Below are positions 42,101 to 49,602 of a stretch of 64,000 bases of DNA, piece after piece. How positions within the stretch are numbered: the first letter of the stretch is position 1; each line of letters opens with the position of its first letter. A program made the translations under genes and the position numbers. Source of the DNA: an uncultured Acidimicrobiales bacterium (GTDB lineage Bacteria; Actinomycetota; Acidimicrobiia; Acidimicrobiales; SHLQ01); assembly GCA_938015295.1 (NCBI GenBank), contig CALLQB010000028.1, positions 1 to 64,000 of the forward strand, in the 5' to 3' direction. The notes under the pieces are model-generated. The model was given only the letters and a program-made list of their open reading frames with translations. It was not told the DNA's origin and did no database searches.

Positions 42101-42783
42101 TCGGCCCGATCAATCCCCTCAGCATCGGCATGTGCCGGCCACGGAACTACACGTCGGACAAGTACCAACGAGCAGCCGAGACACACTACCCAGCCGGTGA
42201 AAATGGCCGACGTCCCGTCTTGGACAAATGCGGCGACCAGAGGAAGAGACAAAAGTTTTGTCAGGGTAAAGGAGGTACCGCGGGCGAGGAAACCGACCGA
42301 CCGGCGGTCGCCGATGTACACCGAATCGATCAAGTTGGCCCAAACCGAAACCACCAAACCACCAGCCAACGCTAGGCGCATCGGCAGGGTGAGAACGCTC
42401 CGCAACTCCGGCACTAGCCAAGGAACCAATACCGCGAGAGTCGCGCCGCCAGCGATCGCCGATAAGGTGCCGCACTGCCACGCCGCCGCAAGCGTCGCCG
42501 ATCGACGTCGCTGCTCAGACGCCGCGCTGAGCCGGTCGATGAGCGCGGTTCCAAGGCCAAGATTGGCGACGAGCGCGCCCAGACTCATCGCGGCGATCAA
42601 CGATGCTGCACGTCCGACCTCTTCGGGCCGAAAGAGGCGAGCCGCCAACATCCAGTACAGGTAACCAACCGCAGAGTTGCAGAGCGTGGTCGCCATAACC
42701 AAGCTGCTGTTTCGTAACAGGGAATCAGTCGCCAGACTCGCAAGAGACCGGCGCGAGAGCCTCGTGAGTCGGTGGGTAGTCAT
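39172..42783 (-). CDS. Wzx/MATE-like polysaccharide flippase fused to a BcsB-like domain
   Basis: A 1203-residue fusion. Residues 20-430 form a flippase with about 12 TM helices (VMATTLCNSAVGYLYWMLAA; SLIAAMSLGALVANLGLGTA). A hydrophobic segment at 434-461 (VFVICLTILPMLVIADVGLA) leads into a 700-residue extracytoplasmic part built like BcsB of cellulose synthase: CBD-like domain 545-660 with Cys 637, flavodoxin-like domain 665-775 (FFPPLLERVEISLP; GGVVLALGGDGAELIRSAEA), second CBD 855-960 (MSFNLGGQMIQGWTLGD; LSVDYSPEGGCDTLG), second flavodoxin-like region 985-1110, then a TM helix (1161-1180) and basic tail. It likely couples membrane flipping to extracytoplasmic guidance of a glycan; I know of no described precedent. 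First gene of the coupled four-gene operon. Confidence 0.82.
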   Translation of the reverse strand: MTTHRLTRLSRRSLASLATDSLLRNSSLVMATTLCNSAVGYLYWMLAARLFRPEEVGRAASLIAAMSLGALVANLGLGTALIDRLSAASEQRRRSATLAAAWQCGTLSAIAGGATLAVLVPWLVPELRSVLTLPMRLALAGGLVVSVWANLIDSVYIGDRRSVGFLARGTSFTLTKLLSLPLVAAFVQDGTSAIFTGWVVCLGCSLVLVRRVVPWPAHADAEGIDRADVRSGLLRRGAWHHVANLGGQLPMLVLPVVVIARVGADASAFFYITWMIGSMFFMASNAIANALFAEGAAEPASLARQLRRASRVIAQILIAAMMFSVLFGETLLGLFGPGYRTSGYPLLLVLVLSAVPDAVTNVWVSRWRVLGRTGHVALVNIMMAAVAIGFAYLMTPTLGIVGAGWAWVLAQSTGCIYIALAELWSRRGTTATAGRVAGVFVICLTILPMLVIADVGLAVAQSDDSASETDQENDEVPLTATDGSADAGDLVYQRVGFDEAKTADSIDAIDQFRLDPLWNPAVVRVDDGLWLVPFDATEIGRSLRLAGEVNESVVSIPVPPGFELVSMRASLTLSPDVDTGYVEFFGPGSSPLAIEFGHRADRDAVTEVELDLSEVDVESDRARVTFRNRLRSEDPVCTTNLLGAYVDLSHGVLLLRGDPAVPTTVANFFPPLLERVEISLPRETSPAEAEAAARMAIAASRSAIGGAPTLDISALWNDAEVRDVDLEASGRAVAISEDLPAGVHLVTTRSGGVVLALGGDGAELIRSAEALMSSYSPLVVGTSVSIEVFDLDPEPEADAVPDVLAFDDDVTSGERTSDLGGSDVGNGPLLSTESKSRHSFRALELGRMRLTGVGRMDLPFSISQSALGGPVSSMRIHVEGVYTPIDGGAQGSMSFNLGGQMIQGWTLGDQGAFKFDFEIPEEMHSRSFDYQLSVDYSPEGGCDTLGAIPMNVQINPDLSFMEVGGGQSLEPGFARFPQTLLGGFAVGLATYDLNHVAMSVRLLAALQRLSPVDLSPEFVDVATAMSAPTSAVVISSTTASVLEAGPMLSTDSMTVIDEERLKLLDFEVDLPHAVLEAYESAGADRLLLTWSNGGGPPRSGYAHVTELLDSFSTRQLSFQRLFGDTYLLSDGSPPVSLSLRGKQVQRVIAVGGESIFARLLPLQITAVAGMISVVIVLWMRSRRKTRAARQELRRRERLRGPAS

Positions 42784-42791
42784 CTACCTGT

Positions 42792-42808
42792 CTATCGTCG
42801 ATCGATAG
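42792..42808. promoter_or_regulatory. Palindrome upstream of the flippase-BcsB gene
   Basis: CTATCG-TCGAT-CGATAG is a perfect 6+6 inverted repeat ending 9 bp before the ATG of the minus-strand operon, in its 155-bp divergent gap with the GT2 gene. Possible operator; no regulator gene is close. Confidence 0.35.
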
Positions 42809-42938
42809 AGGCCGATCAAGGCGCTAAGTACGAATGTCATCACATCCCGATGCGCATTGGCAGTGCCAAATGGACCGAACTTGACACCATTGTCAGCGAC
42901 CGCTCAGCAGCCAGGTTTGGCACGTCGTTTCATCTGGC

Positions 42939-43853
42939 ATGTCAGAACACGACCCGATCCAACCGGCCTCCTCCGAGCCACACGGCGAGACGAGGTACCC
43001 CACAAGACCGTCGTCAAATCGCACGATGGTCCCGATAAGCCCGACGAACACACCAAAAGTTAGCCTGGTCATACCGACGCTCAACGAGGCCGACAACCTT
43101 CCTTTACTCGCGGAGAAAATCCCCGAGATTGTCGATGAGATCGTTGTGGTCGATGGCAGAAGCGTCGATGACACAATCGAAGTCGCCCGCCGGCTGTGGC
43201 CAACTGCGCTCATTCTCCTCGAGCGACGGGCTGGAAAGGGCCGCGCTCTCGCTTCGGGTTTCGATGCGGCAACGGGGGACATCATCGTGATGATTGACGC
43301 CGACGATTCAATGAACCCACTTGAGATCAACAGCTTTGTCCGATTGCTTCGCGATGGCGCTGACTTTGTAAAGGGCAGCCGCTACCTCGATCACGGAGGC
43401 AGCAGCGATCTCACCCGAATTCGGTCGTTCGGAAATCAGGCCTTGACCAAAACGGTCAACCTGCTCTTCGGGACCAGCTACACCGATCTCTGCTACGGCT
43501 ATAACGCGTTCTGGCGTCACTGTTTGCCGTGTCTTGATGTCGATTGCGCGGGTTTCGAAGTCGAAACCCTGATGAACATTCGCGTTGCAAAGGCCGGCCT
43601 CCGGGTAGCTGAAGCACCGAGTTTTGAGTCGCATCGAGCGTTTGGCGAGTCGAACTTGAACGCCATAAGCGACGGCCTCAGAATCGCAGGCACCATCATT
43701 CGAGAGTCGACCGGTCGAACTCGCACAATGACCGACGCCGATCGACGGGCCGCCGACGAGAACAACCTGGGCCGCCGCTGGGACGACACGCAGGCAACCA
43801 ACAACGGATCTACAGATCGCGACGCACACGCTCCGCTTCGACGTACGGCCTAG
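42939..43853 (+). CDS. Family 2 glycosyltransferase, dolichol-phosphate-mannose synthase-like
   Basis: A 304-residue GT-A fold enzyme without TM helices. It has the GT2 nucleotide-binding start VSLVIPTLNEADNLP, the EIVVVDGRSVDDT strand, and DxD motif in MIDADDSMNP (near residue 110). AGKGRALASGFDAATGD is typical of polyprenyl-phosphate glycosyltransferases such as DPM1, and the tail is Arg/Asp-rich. It probably makes a polyprenyl-phosphate sugar that the GT-C-like protein could use. An alternative ATG at 43026 removes 29 N-terminal residues; neither ATG has a good ribosome site. It diverges from the flippase operon and is followed by GT4 7 bp later. Confidence 0.87.
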   Translation: MSEHDPIQPASSEPHGETRYPTRPSSNRTMVPISPTNTPKVSLVIPTLNEADNLPLLAEKIPEIVDEIVVVDGRSVDDTIEVARRLWPTALILLERRAGKGRALASGFDAATGDIIVMIDADDSMNPLEINSFVRLLRDGADFVKGSRYLDHGGSSDLTRIRSFGNQALTKTVNLLFGTSYTDLCYGYNAFWRHCLPCLDVDCAGFEVETLMNIRVAKAGLRVAEAPSFESHRAFGESNLNAISDGLRIAGTIIRESTGRTRTMTDADRRAADENNLGRRWDDTQATNNGSTDRDAHAPLRRTA

Positions 43854-43860
43854 TTCGCGC

Positions 43861-45033
43861 ATGTCTGCTCCGCCGAGAAACACCCAACTTCTGCGCATCG
43901 CGCTCGTGTGTGCCCGTTACCGACCGTCAACCGGGGGCGTACAAACCCACGTAGCAAAACTTGCGTCCGGCCTTGTTGAACGCGGGCACGAAGTAACGGT
44001 TCTGACCCATAGACTTCACGCCGATCAACGACGGTTTGAAACGTCTGACGGCGTTCGAATTGAGCGATTCAATCGGACCATTACCTCCGAACACCTTGCG
44101 ATATCGAAAGGTCTGGTTTCGGCGATTCGCCGAGGCGGTGAACGCTTCGATGTCCTGCACGCACACAGCTACCACGATTCACCGGCACTGATTGCCTCGG
44201 TGGCCTGGACCGGCCCGCTGGTCTTCACCCCGCACTATCACGGCGAGAGTAGCGACCCGGTTCGTCAAGCCCTACACATCCCCTACCGGCTACTGGCCGC
44301 GAATATCTTCCGAAGGTCCGAGCGGACCTTGTGCGTGAGCGGCGCAGAACGCGACGCAATACAGCAGGATTTCGCACGTTCTACTGGCGTAGTGGAGTTG
44401 GCGAGCAACGGCGTCGCACGAACCCGCATTCGCGACGCGTATCCACTGAGGCCGACGCCTCAACCTCTTACGCAAGTGGCGTATATCGGCCGACTCGAAG
44501 ATTACAAACAGGTCGACCTCCTTGTTCGAGCAGCTGCAATATTGCGAAGAACCCACCGCTTCCACATCATTGGCCAAGGCCCAGAACGGCCCTATCTCGA
44601 ACGGTTGGCTCGCGATCATGACCTCGACGAGGTGGTTGAGTTTCACGGCCGACTTCTTACGCAGGCGGTCTATGGCTTTCTCCGCGGCAGCGAAATCATC
44701 GTCTCCCCGTCACGTATTGAAGCCCAAGGAATCGGCTGTCTTGAGGCGCTTGCCGCAGGAGCCAACGTGGTCGCTTCCGACATCGCACCGCACCGCGAAC
44801 TTCGCCGTAACTATCCAAAGAGCGTCACGACCTTCGACGTTCGCGACGGTGTCCCCGCTCTCGTCGACGCGCTCTGGTTAGCAACGGTCGCGCCTCGAAG
44901 AGAACACGATGTTCCTACGTGGGAGGACCTGATCGACACCGTCGAGCGGACCTATCACAGCGTCATCCAACGAACGCTCACTGCACCCGACATTGACCAC
45001 CGCACAATCGTTCCCGCTACGGCGGCCGCGTAA
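43861..45033 (+). CDS. Family 4 glycosyltransferase
   Basis: A 390-residue GT-B fold enzyme. The N-terminal domain opens with the acceptor-site glycine loop PSTGGVQTHVAKLASGLVER (residues about 21-40), followed by DVLHAHSYHDS. The donor domain has AYIGRLEDYKQVDLLVRAA, FHIIGQGPERPYL and the GT4 signature PSRIEAQGIGCLEALAAGAN near 282. It likely transfers a sugar from a nucleotide donor onto a lipid-linked repeat unit. It follows the GT2 gene at 7 bp and precedes the RTX/TSP3 gene by 20 bp, so all may be co-transcribed. Confidence 0.92.
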   Translation: MSAPPRNTQLLRIALVCARYRPSTGGVQTHVAKLASGLVERGHEVTVLTHRLHADQRRFETSDGVRIERFNRTITSEHLAISKGLVSAIRRGGERFDVLHAHSYHDSPALIASVAWTGPLVFTPHYHGESSDPVRQALHIPYRLLAANIFRRSERTLCVSGAERDAIQQDFARSTGVVELASNGVARTRIRDAYPLRPTPQPLTQVAYIGRLEDYKQVDLLVRAAAILRRTHRFHIIGQGPERPYLERLARDHDLDEVVEFHGRLLTQAVYGFLRGSEIIVSPSRIEAQGIGCLEALAAGANVVASDIAPHRELRRNYPKSVTTFDVRDGVPALVDALWLATVAPRREHDVPTWEDLIDTVERTYHSVIQRTLTAPDIDHRTIVPATAAA

Positions 45034-45053
45034 ACCGAGAAGGAAACACCTGT

Positions 45054-47270
45054 ATGTCAAAGCGTCTAGCACCATCAACCACACCAGAACGACAATCGCC
45101 GACCACCAGCGTGTCGCTCCATCACAAGAGGCGTCGCGGTCTCACGGTGATCTTTCTTGTTTCGCTGGTGGTTGCCGTGGCAGCGAGTGCGACTACCCCG
45201 ATACCAGCGGCGGCCACTGCGAAAACCCGTACCTCGTGCGGAGCCGCTCCGGCCGGTTACAACATCATCGAATCGGACAACCCGACTATTCGCGGGACTC
45301 GCGGCGACGACTTCATCTGCGGAGGAGCGTCAAACAACACGATTGATGGTCGTGCCGGAAACGACATCATCAGAGGCGGAGGAGGCGACGACAACATTAA
45401 GGGCGGTGACGGAAACGACAAGCTCTATGGCCAAGCAGGCAACGACACCCTCAACGGCGGTGCCGGCGATGACCTCGCTAAGGGCGGTGCCGGTAGCGAC
45501 GTCATCTCGGGAGGTCCTGGCAACGACAAACTGTACGGACAACGCGAGAAAGACACCATCGCCGGTGGCGAAGGTAGCGACAAAATCGTCGGTGGCGGGG
45601 GTGGCGATGTCCTCGACGGGGGTCCCGGCGATGACGCGCTAAGGGGCGACAGCGGCCGCGACCGACTCTTCGGCTCGACAGGCGATGACAAACTTATCGG
45701 CGGAAAGGGAACCGACCGACTAGACGGTGGCGAGGGCTACGACAACTGTCTCAGCGGAGCACGCCTCACAGCGTGCGAGGCTCCTGACAGTGACAACGAT
45801 GGCATTGATAACGCGGTAGACAATTGTCCGACGGTAAAAAATGCCGACCAAATCGACACCGACGAAGATGGCGTCGGCGACTCGTGCGACAGTTCAAACC
45901 AAAAAGCACTGAAGGTGTCGATCAGCGCTGACACGATTTCCTCGCAAAGTGGTTGGGAGCCCGGCAACGCAGTTCTTGTGCAGATCGCAGCATCGAACGG
46001 CGATCTCCTCGAATCCATCACCGCTGTGCCTGACTCGACAGGCGGGTTTCGGGTCGGACCAACCATCATCGATCTCACGGCTGGTCTCCGAGTCGTGGCG
46101 ACCGATCCCGTAACCGGTTTCACCACCTCAACGGTTCTCGCGTCGCTAGAAATCGAGTCGATCGACACGGCAAACAACCAAGTAGTTGGCAAGGGCCCAG
46201 CTGGATCACTCGTTTCGGTGAGCGTCTACACCGAAGCCAAAGGCTGGCGAACCGACGCCGTCGTTGGAACCAATGGAACGTTTATCGCCACGTTCTCTGG
46301 CATTGTGAACTTGACCCCAGAGATGGGGGCGTCGATGTGGTGGATTGATTCACAAGGCGCCACCATCATCACCGACCGCGTCGCAAAGCCAATTCCGACC
46401 GTCAAAGTCTCGACAACTCTCAGAATCGTGACGGCTCTTGCGGGTTGGACAGGCACGGTGACAGCCGTTCTCGCGGATGCAGCAGGCCTCGAAGTGGAAC
46501 GCCATGTCGTGACTGCGACATCAGGCGGAGGGTTCGATGCGTCGTTCGACAACGAATTCCTCCCCGGAATGACCATTCGCGTGACCGACGAGAGCGGGAC
46601 ACAAAAGTCGCTGACCGTAGCGCCGCTTTCCGTCGACAAGGTCGACATCGCTGCGGGAGCGATCTCGGGGGTTGGTCCAGCGAACGCCGCAGTGACCGTT
46701 GTCGCCTACAACCTGACCACGAACGCCGTCCTTCCTGTCGTGGTCGGATCAGCCGGCGCTTTCACTGCCAGTTTCTCTAGCTCCGGTTTCGACCTCGCGC
46801 CAGATACCGGCGTTACGGTCTGGTTTAGCGACGACGATGGCGATGTCCAACTCATCGATAAGGCGGCGCCGCCGCTGCCTAGCTTTGTCGCATCACTCTC
46901 GGGCGACAACATATTTGCCTGGAAGGGATGGTCGCCGAACTCATCGGTCAGACTGCGGATCACCAACCTTTTCGGTAGCCTCGTGCACTCCCAGGACATC
47001 ACAACGACCGAGACCGGGAGCTTTGCAGTTGACGCCATCCCGGGCGTCGATCTGGTGCCTGGCATGCGGGTTGAGGTAGCCGATCCACTCACCGGTGTCA
47101 CAAAGGCTATCAATCTTGCGCCCTTCGATATAGCGGCACCAGATGGCGCCCCGTACTACATCACGTTCGAGCCTCCGGCCGAGAACGTCACGTGGCTTCC
47201 TGGATTCATCGCTTCGACTGATAACGATGGCGACCGCACTACTACCGACTACTACCTGGTGCTCCTCTAA
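45054..47270 (+). CDS. Secreted RTX/thrombospondin type 3-like repeat protein
   Basis: A 738-residue exported protein with a basic N-region and signal anchor (about 29-56). Residues 75-245 are RTX nonapeptides (GNDTLNGGAGDDLAKGGAGS). Residues 245-283 hold TSP type 3-like DNDGIDNAVDNCP and DTDEDGVGDSCD, calcium loops with paired Cys. Residues 288-700 are a chain of Ig-like beta repeats, each with an LEIESID/FVASL-type opening and GWxxG motif. No sorting signal or C-terminal TM. A ribosome site AGAAGGAA is upstream. Being inside the glycosyltransferase run it may be a calcium-dependent matrix or adhesion protein of the same surface structure. Its stop overlaps the next ATG (TAATG). Confidence 0.85.
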   Translation: MSKRLAPSTTPERQSPTTSVSLHHKRRRGLTVIFLVSLVVAVAASATTPIPAAATAKTRTSCGAAPAGYNIIESDNPTIRGTRGDDFICGGASNNTIDGRAGNDIIRGGGGDDNIKGGDGNDKLYGQAGNDTLNGGAGDDLAKGGAGSDVISGGPGNDKLYGQREKDTIAGGEGSDKIVGGGGGDVLDGGPGDDALRGDSGRDRLFGSTGDDKLIGGKGTDRLDGGEGYDNCLSGARLTACEAPDSDNDGIDNAVDNCPTVKNADQIDTDEDGVGDSCDSSNQKALKVSISADTISSQSGWEPGNAVLVQIAASNGDLLESITAVPDSTGGFRVGPTIIDLTAGLRVVATDPVTGFTTSTVLASLEIESIDTANNQVVGKGPAGSLVSVSVYTEAKGWRTDAVVGTNGTFIATFSGIVNLTPEMGASMWWIDSQGATIITDRVAKPIPTVKVSTTLRIVTALAGWTGTVTAVLADAAGLEVERHVVTATSGGGFDASFDNEFLPGMTIRVTDESGTQKSLTVAPLSVDKVDIAAGAISGVGPANAAVTVVAYNLTTNAVLPVVVGSAGAFTASFSSSGFDLAPDTGVTVWFSDDDGDVQLIDKAAPPLPSFVASLSGDNIFAWKGWSPNSSVRLRITNLFGSLVHSQDITTTETGSFAVDAIPGVDLVPGMRVEVADPLTGVTKAINLAPFDIAAPDGAPYYITFEPPAENVTWLPGFIASTDNDGDRTTTDYYLVLL

Positions 47271-48511
47271 TGAACGCTGCTGCACGAAGGATTCTTCTTG
47301 CCGTGGATTTTTACCCACCGACTATCGGCGGGATGGAGAAACACGTGCAGAGGCTCGCCGAAGCGTTGGCTAAGCTTGGCTGGGATGTTCATGTCGCCAC
47401 GCTGAGCTCCAACGCCACCTCGACCGTCGGCGTGACCGTCCATCGGGTTGCTGGATGGACACAACGGGCGGCGCGACTCCATGCGTCGAGTGAACGTCCG
47501 TTCCCTCCGCCGATGCCTGATCACGGACTCGTCATGTCGCTGAAGAACGTGATCGACGAGGTTCAGCCAGACATCGTTCACGCGCATGGCTGGATCTCCT
47601 TCAGTGCTGCCAAGGCCCGATCTACCATCGACATTCCGCTGATCATCACGGTGCATGACTCTGGCCTGATCTGTGCAAAGCGGACGAGATATGACCGGGA
47701 GCAGGCGGCATGTGTTGGGCCGTCAAGCAGTTGCTTTCGGTGCAGCGCCGACCATTACGGAGTTGCACGGGGCACGGCTCTCGTTTCGGCGTTGGCATTG
47801 GGCAAACCGTCGCTGCGCTATGCCGACCGGGTGCTTTGTGTCAGCAGCGAGCTGGCCGAAGCCAGCGGCCCTGTGCTTCGCGGCGTGCCGATCGAGGTTA
47901 TTCCAAACTTCTCGGCGCCAGCACCATCACGGCCCGGTGGACGGCAGCGTCCCGACTTTCTACCCGACGGCGATGTTGTGCTGTACGTCGGAACTCTCGC
48001 TCCATTTCGCGGTATCGACGATCTACTCGCGGTCTGGAAAACCCGTGCTCCTGCGGCACAGCTGGTGCTTGTGGGATCGAACCCAGAAGGTCTCCCGGCG
48101 GTGATGCCTGAAGGTGTCCATGTCGTACTCGACGCCCCGCACCATCACGTGCTGGATGCGTTCAGCCACGCCGCGCTCGCTGTACTGCCGTCGAGGTTCC
48201 CCGAACCGAGCCCAACGGTCGTGCTGGAGGCATTTGCACACGGTTGCCCGGTAGTCGCAACGGCGATTGGTGGCATTCCCGACATGGTCATCGACAACGT
48301 CAGCGGTCGACTGGTGCCGCCGAACAATCCGGCACGTCTCGGCCTCGCGATCGAAGAACTCCTTGCCGACCCGTGCCTACGCGGCCGCCTCGGCACACAA
48401 GCAAAAGAGCACGGCGGCCGCTACCACCAGGACGTTGTCGTGCCCCAAATCGCCGCAGCCTACGAAACTACCCTCTCCAAAGGGCCAACATCACTGGAGG
48501 TTGCGGCGTGA
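47270..48511 (+). CDS. Family 4 glycosyltransferase
   Basis: A 413-residue GT-B enzyme, second GT4 of the locus. Motifs are PPTIGGMEKHVQRLAEALAK (acceptor loop), DIVHAHGWISF, a middle ITVHDSGLICAKRTRYDREQ segment with paired Cys (ACVGPSSSCFRCS) and the signature PSRFPEPSPTVVLEAFAHGC with GGIPDMV near 340. The Cys-bearing insert resembles that of some actinobacterial GT4s and may bind zinc. It starts 1 bp inside the RTX stop and overlaps the downstream GT2 by 4 bp (GTGA). Confidence 0.92.
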   Translation: MNAAARRILLAVDFYPPTIGGMEKHVQRLAEALAKLGWDVHVATLSSNATSTVGVTVHRVAGWTQRAARLHASSERPFPPPMPDHGLVMSLKNVIDEVQPDIVHAHGWISFSAAKARSTIDIPLIITVHDSGLICAKRTRYDREQAACVGPSSSCFRCSADHYGVARGTALVSALALGKPSLRYADRVLCVSSELAEASGPVLRGVPIEVIPNFSAPAPSRPGGRQRPDFLPDGDVVLYVGTLAPFRGIDDLLAVWKTRAPAAQLVLVGSNPEGLPAVMPEGVHVVLDAPHHHVLDAFSHAALAVLPSRFPEPSPTVVLEAFAHGCPVVATAIGGIPDMVIDNVSGRLVPPNNPARLGLAIEELLADPCLRGRLGTQAKEHGGRYHQDVVVPQIAAAYETTLSKGPTSLEVAA

Positions 48512-49602
48512 ACTCGCCTTCCCAACCACAAGATCGACTTACAGCCTCTGTTGTGATCTGCGCCTACACGCTTGACCGGTGCAGCGACATCGAGGCCGCG
48601 CTTTGCGCACTCGAGAAACAATCGGTGTTGCCCTCGGAGGTATTGCTCATTGTCGACCACAACAAGCAGTTGGAGATCTGGGCGGCGGAACAGGCCCGAA
48701 AGATTGCTTGCTTTCCCGTTGAGGTGTTAGCGAATGTACACAAACAAGGCCTATCGGGCGCACGGAATTGTGGCGTCGCCGCTGCGTCGGGCGACGTCGT
48801 CGTGTTCCTCGACGACGACGCAAAGCCCGACCGGTCGTGGCTCGCCAAGCTCCTTTCGTGCTACCGCGACGAAGCCGTCATCGGCGTGGGTGGGGCGGCG
48901 ATTCCTGCCTGGCCCAACCGGGCGCCGAGCTGGTTCCCAGACGAGTTCGCGTGGGTGATCGGCTGCAGCTACGAGGGCATGCCCAAGCAGCGCGGCGAGA
49001 TTCGCAACTTCATTGGCTGCAACATGTCATTCCGACGAGCGGTTTTCACCGTGGTTGCCGGCTTTAGTGAAGACCTCGGGCGGGTTGGCACAATTCCGCT
49101 CGGCTGCGAAGAGACCGAACTTTGTATCCGTGTTCGCGAGGCATTTCCTGCTGCACTGTTGCTGTATGAGCCCGCTGCGATCGTCCATCACCGGGTCACG
49201 GCTGCACGGACCGGTTTTCGGTATTTCCGCCGTCGATGTTTCGCCGAAGGACTTTCCAAGGCAGCAATGACAGCGATGGTTGGCACCGAGAGCGGTCTTG
49301 CCTCAGAGCGTTCCTATCTCGTTCGCACCTTGCCCAAAGCTTTGGTGCGCTCAGTGCTCAACCCGCGCCACGGTGCGCGAGGTTTGGCACTCATCGCCGG
49401 CACAGGGTGCACCGTTGCCGGGTTCATACGTGGACGATTGACCTCTCGGAGTGGCACGTTGAAAACACCGTTTACACCGGGCATCACCGCTGCCAAACTC
49501 TCACCCAGTCGACGACAAGCTGCCCCGCGTCAGTCGTCGCCGCTGGCCCCTGATTCCACGTCCCAGGTTTCCCGACGCCCACCTGAAGATTTAGCCGCAT
49601 GA
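48508..49602 (+). CDS. Family 2 glycosyltransferase
   Basis: A 364-residue GT-A enzyme starting at GTG 48508 with GGAGG seven bases upstream and the previous stop overlapped by 4 bp. Motifs: TASVVICAYTLDRC, SGARNCGVAAASGDVVVFLD with DDDAKPDRSW as the metal-binding triad, and GCEETELCIRVREAFP near 205 as the base/acceptor acidic motif. It ends with a 50-residue Ser/Pro/Arg tail coded inside the 3' end of the convergent GH16 gene. It is the active relative of the degenerate paralogue at 56740. The donor sugar is unknown. Confidence 0.9.
   Translation: MNSPSQPQDRLTASVVICAYTLDRCSDIEAALCALEKQSVLPSEVLLIVDHNKQLEIWAAEQARKIACFPVEVLANVHKQGLSGARNCGVAAASGDVVVFLDDDAKPDRSWLAKLLSCYRDEAVIGVGGAAIPAWPNRAPSWFPDEFAWVIGCSYEGMPKQRGEIRNFIGCNMSFRRAVFTVVAGFSEDLGRVGTIPLGCEETELCIRVREAFPAALLLYEPAAIVHHRVTAARTGFRYFRRRCFAEGLSKAAMTAMVGTESGLASERSYLVRTLPKALVRSVLNPRHGARGLALIAGTGCTVAGFIRGRLTSRSGTLKTPFTPGITAAKLSPSRRQAAPRQSSPLAPDSTSQVSRRPPEDLAA

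Noticed and set aside
42939-48511. BcsA-type cellulose synthase among the glycosyltransferases
   Set aside because: None has the multiple TM helices or the QxxRW motif of BcsA; the GT2s are soluble and the others are GT4.
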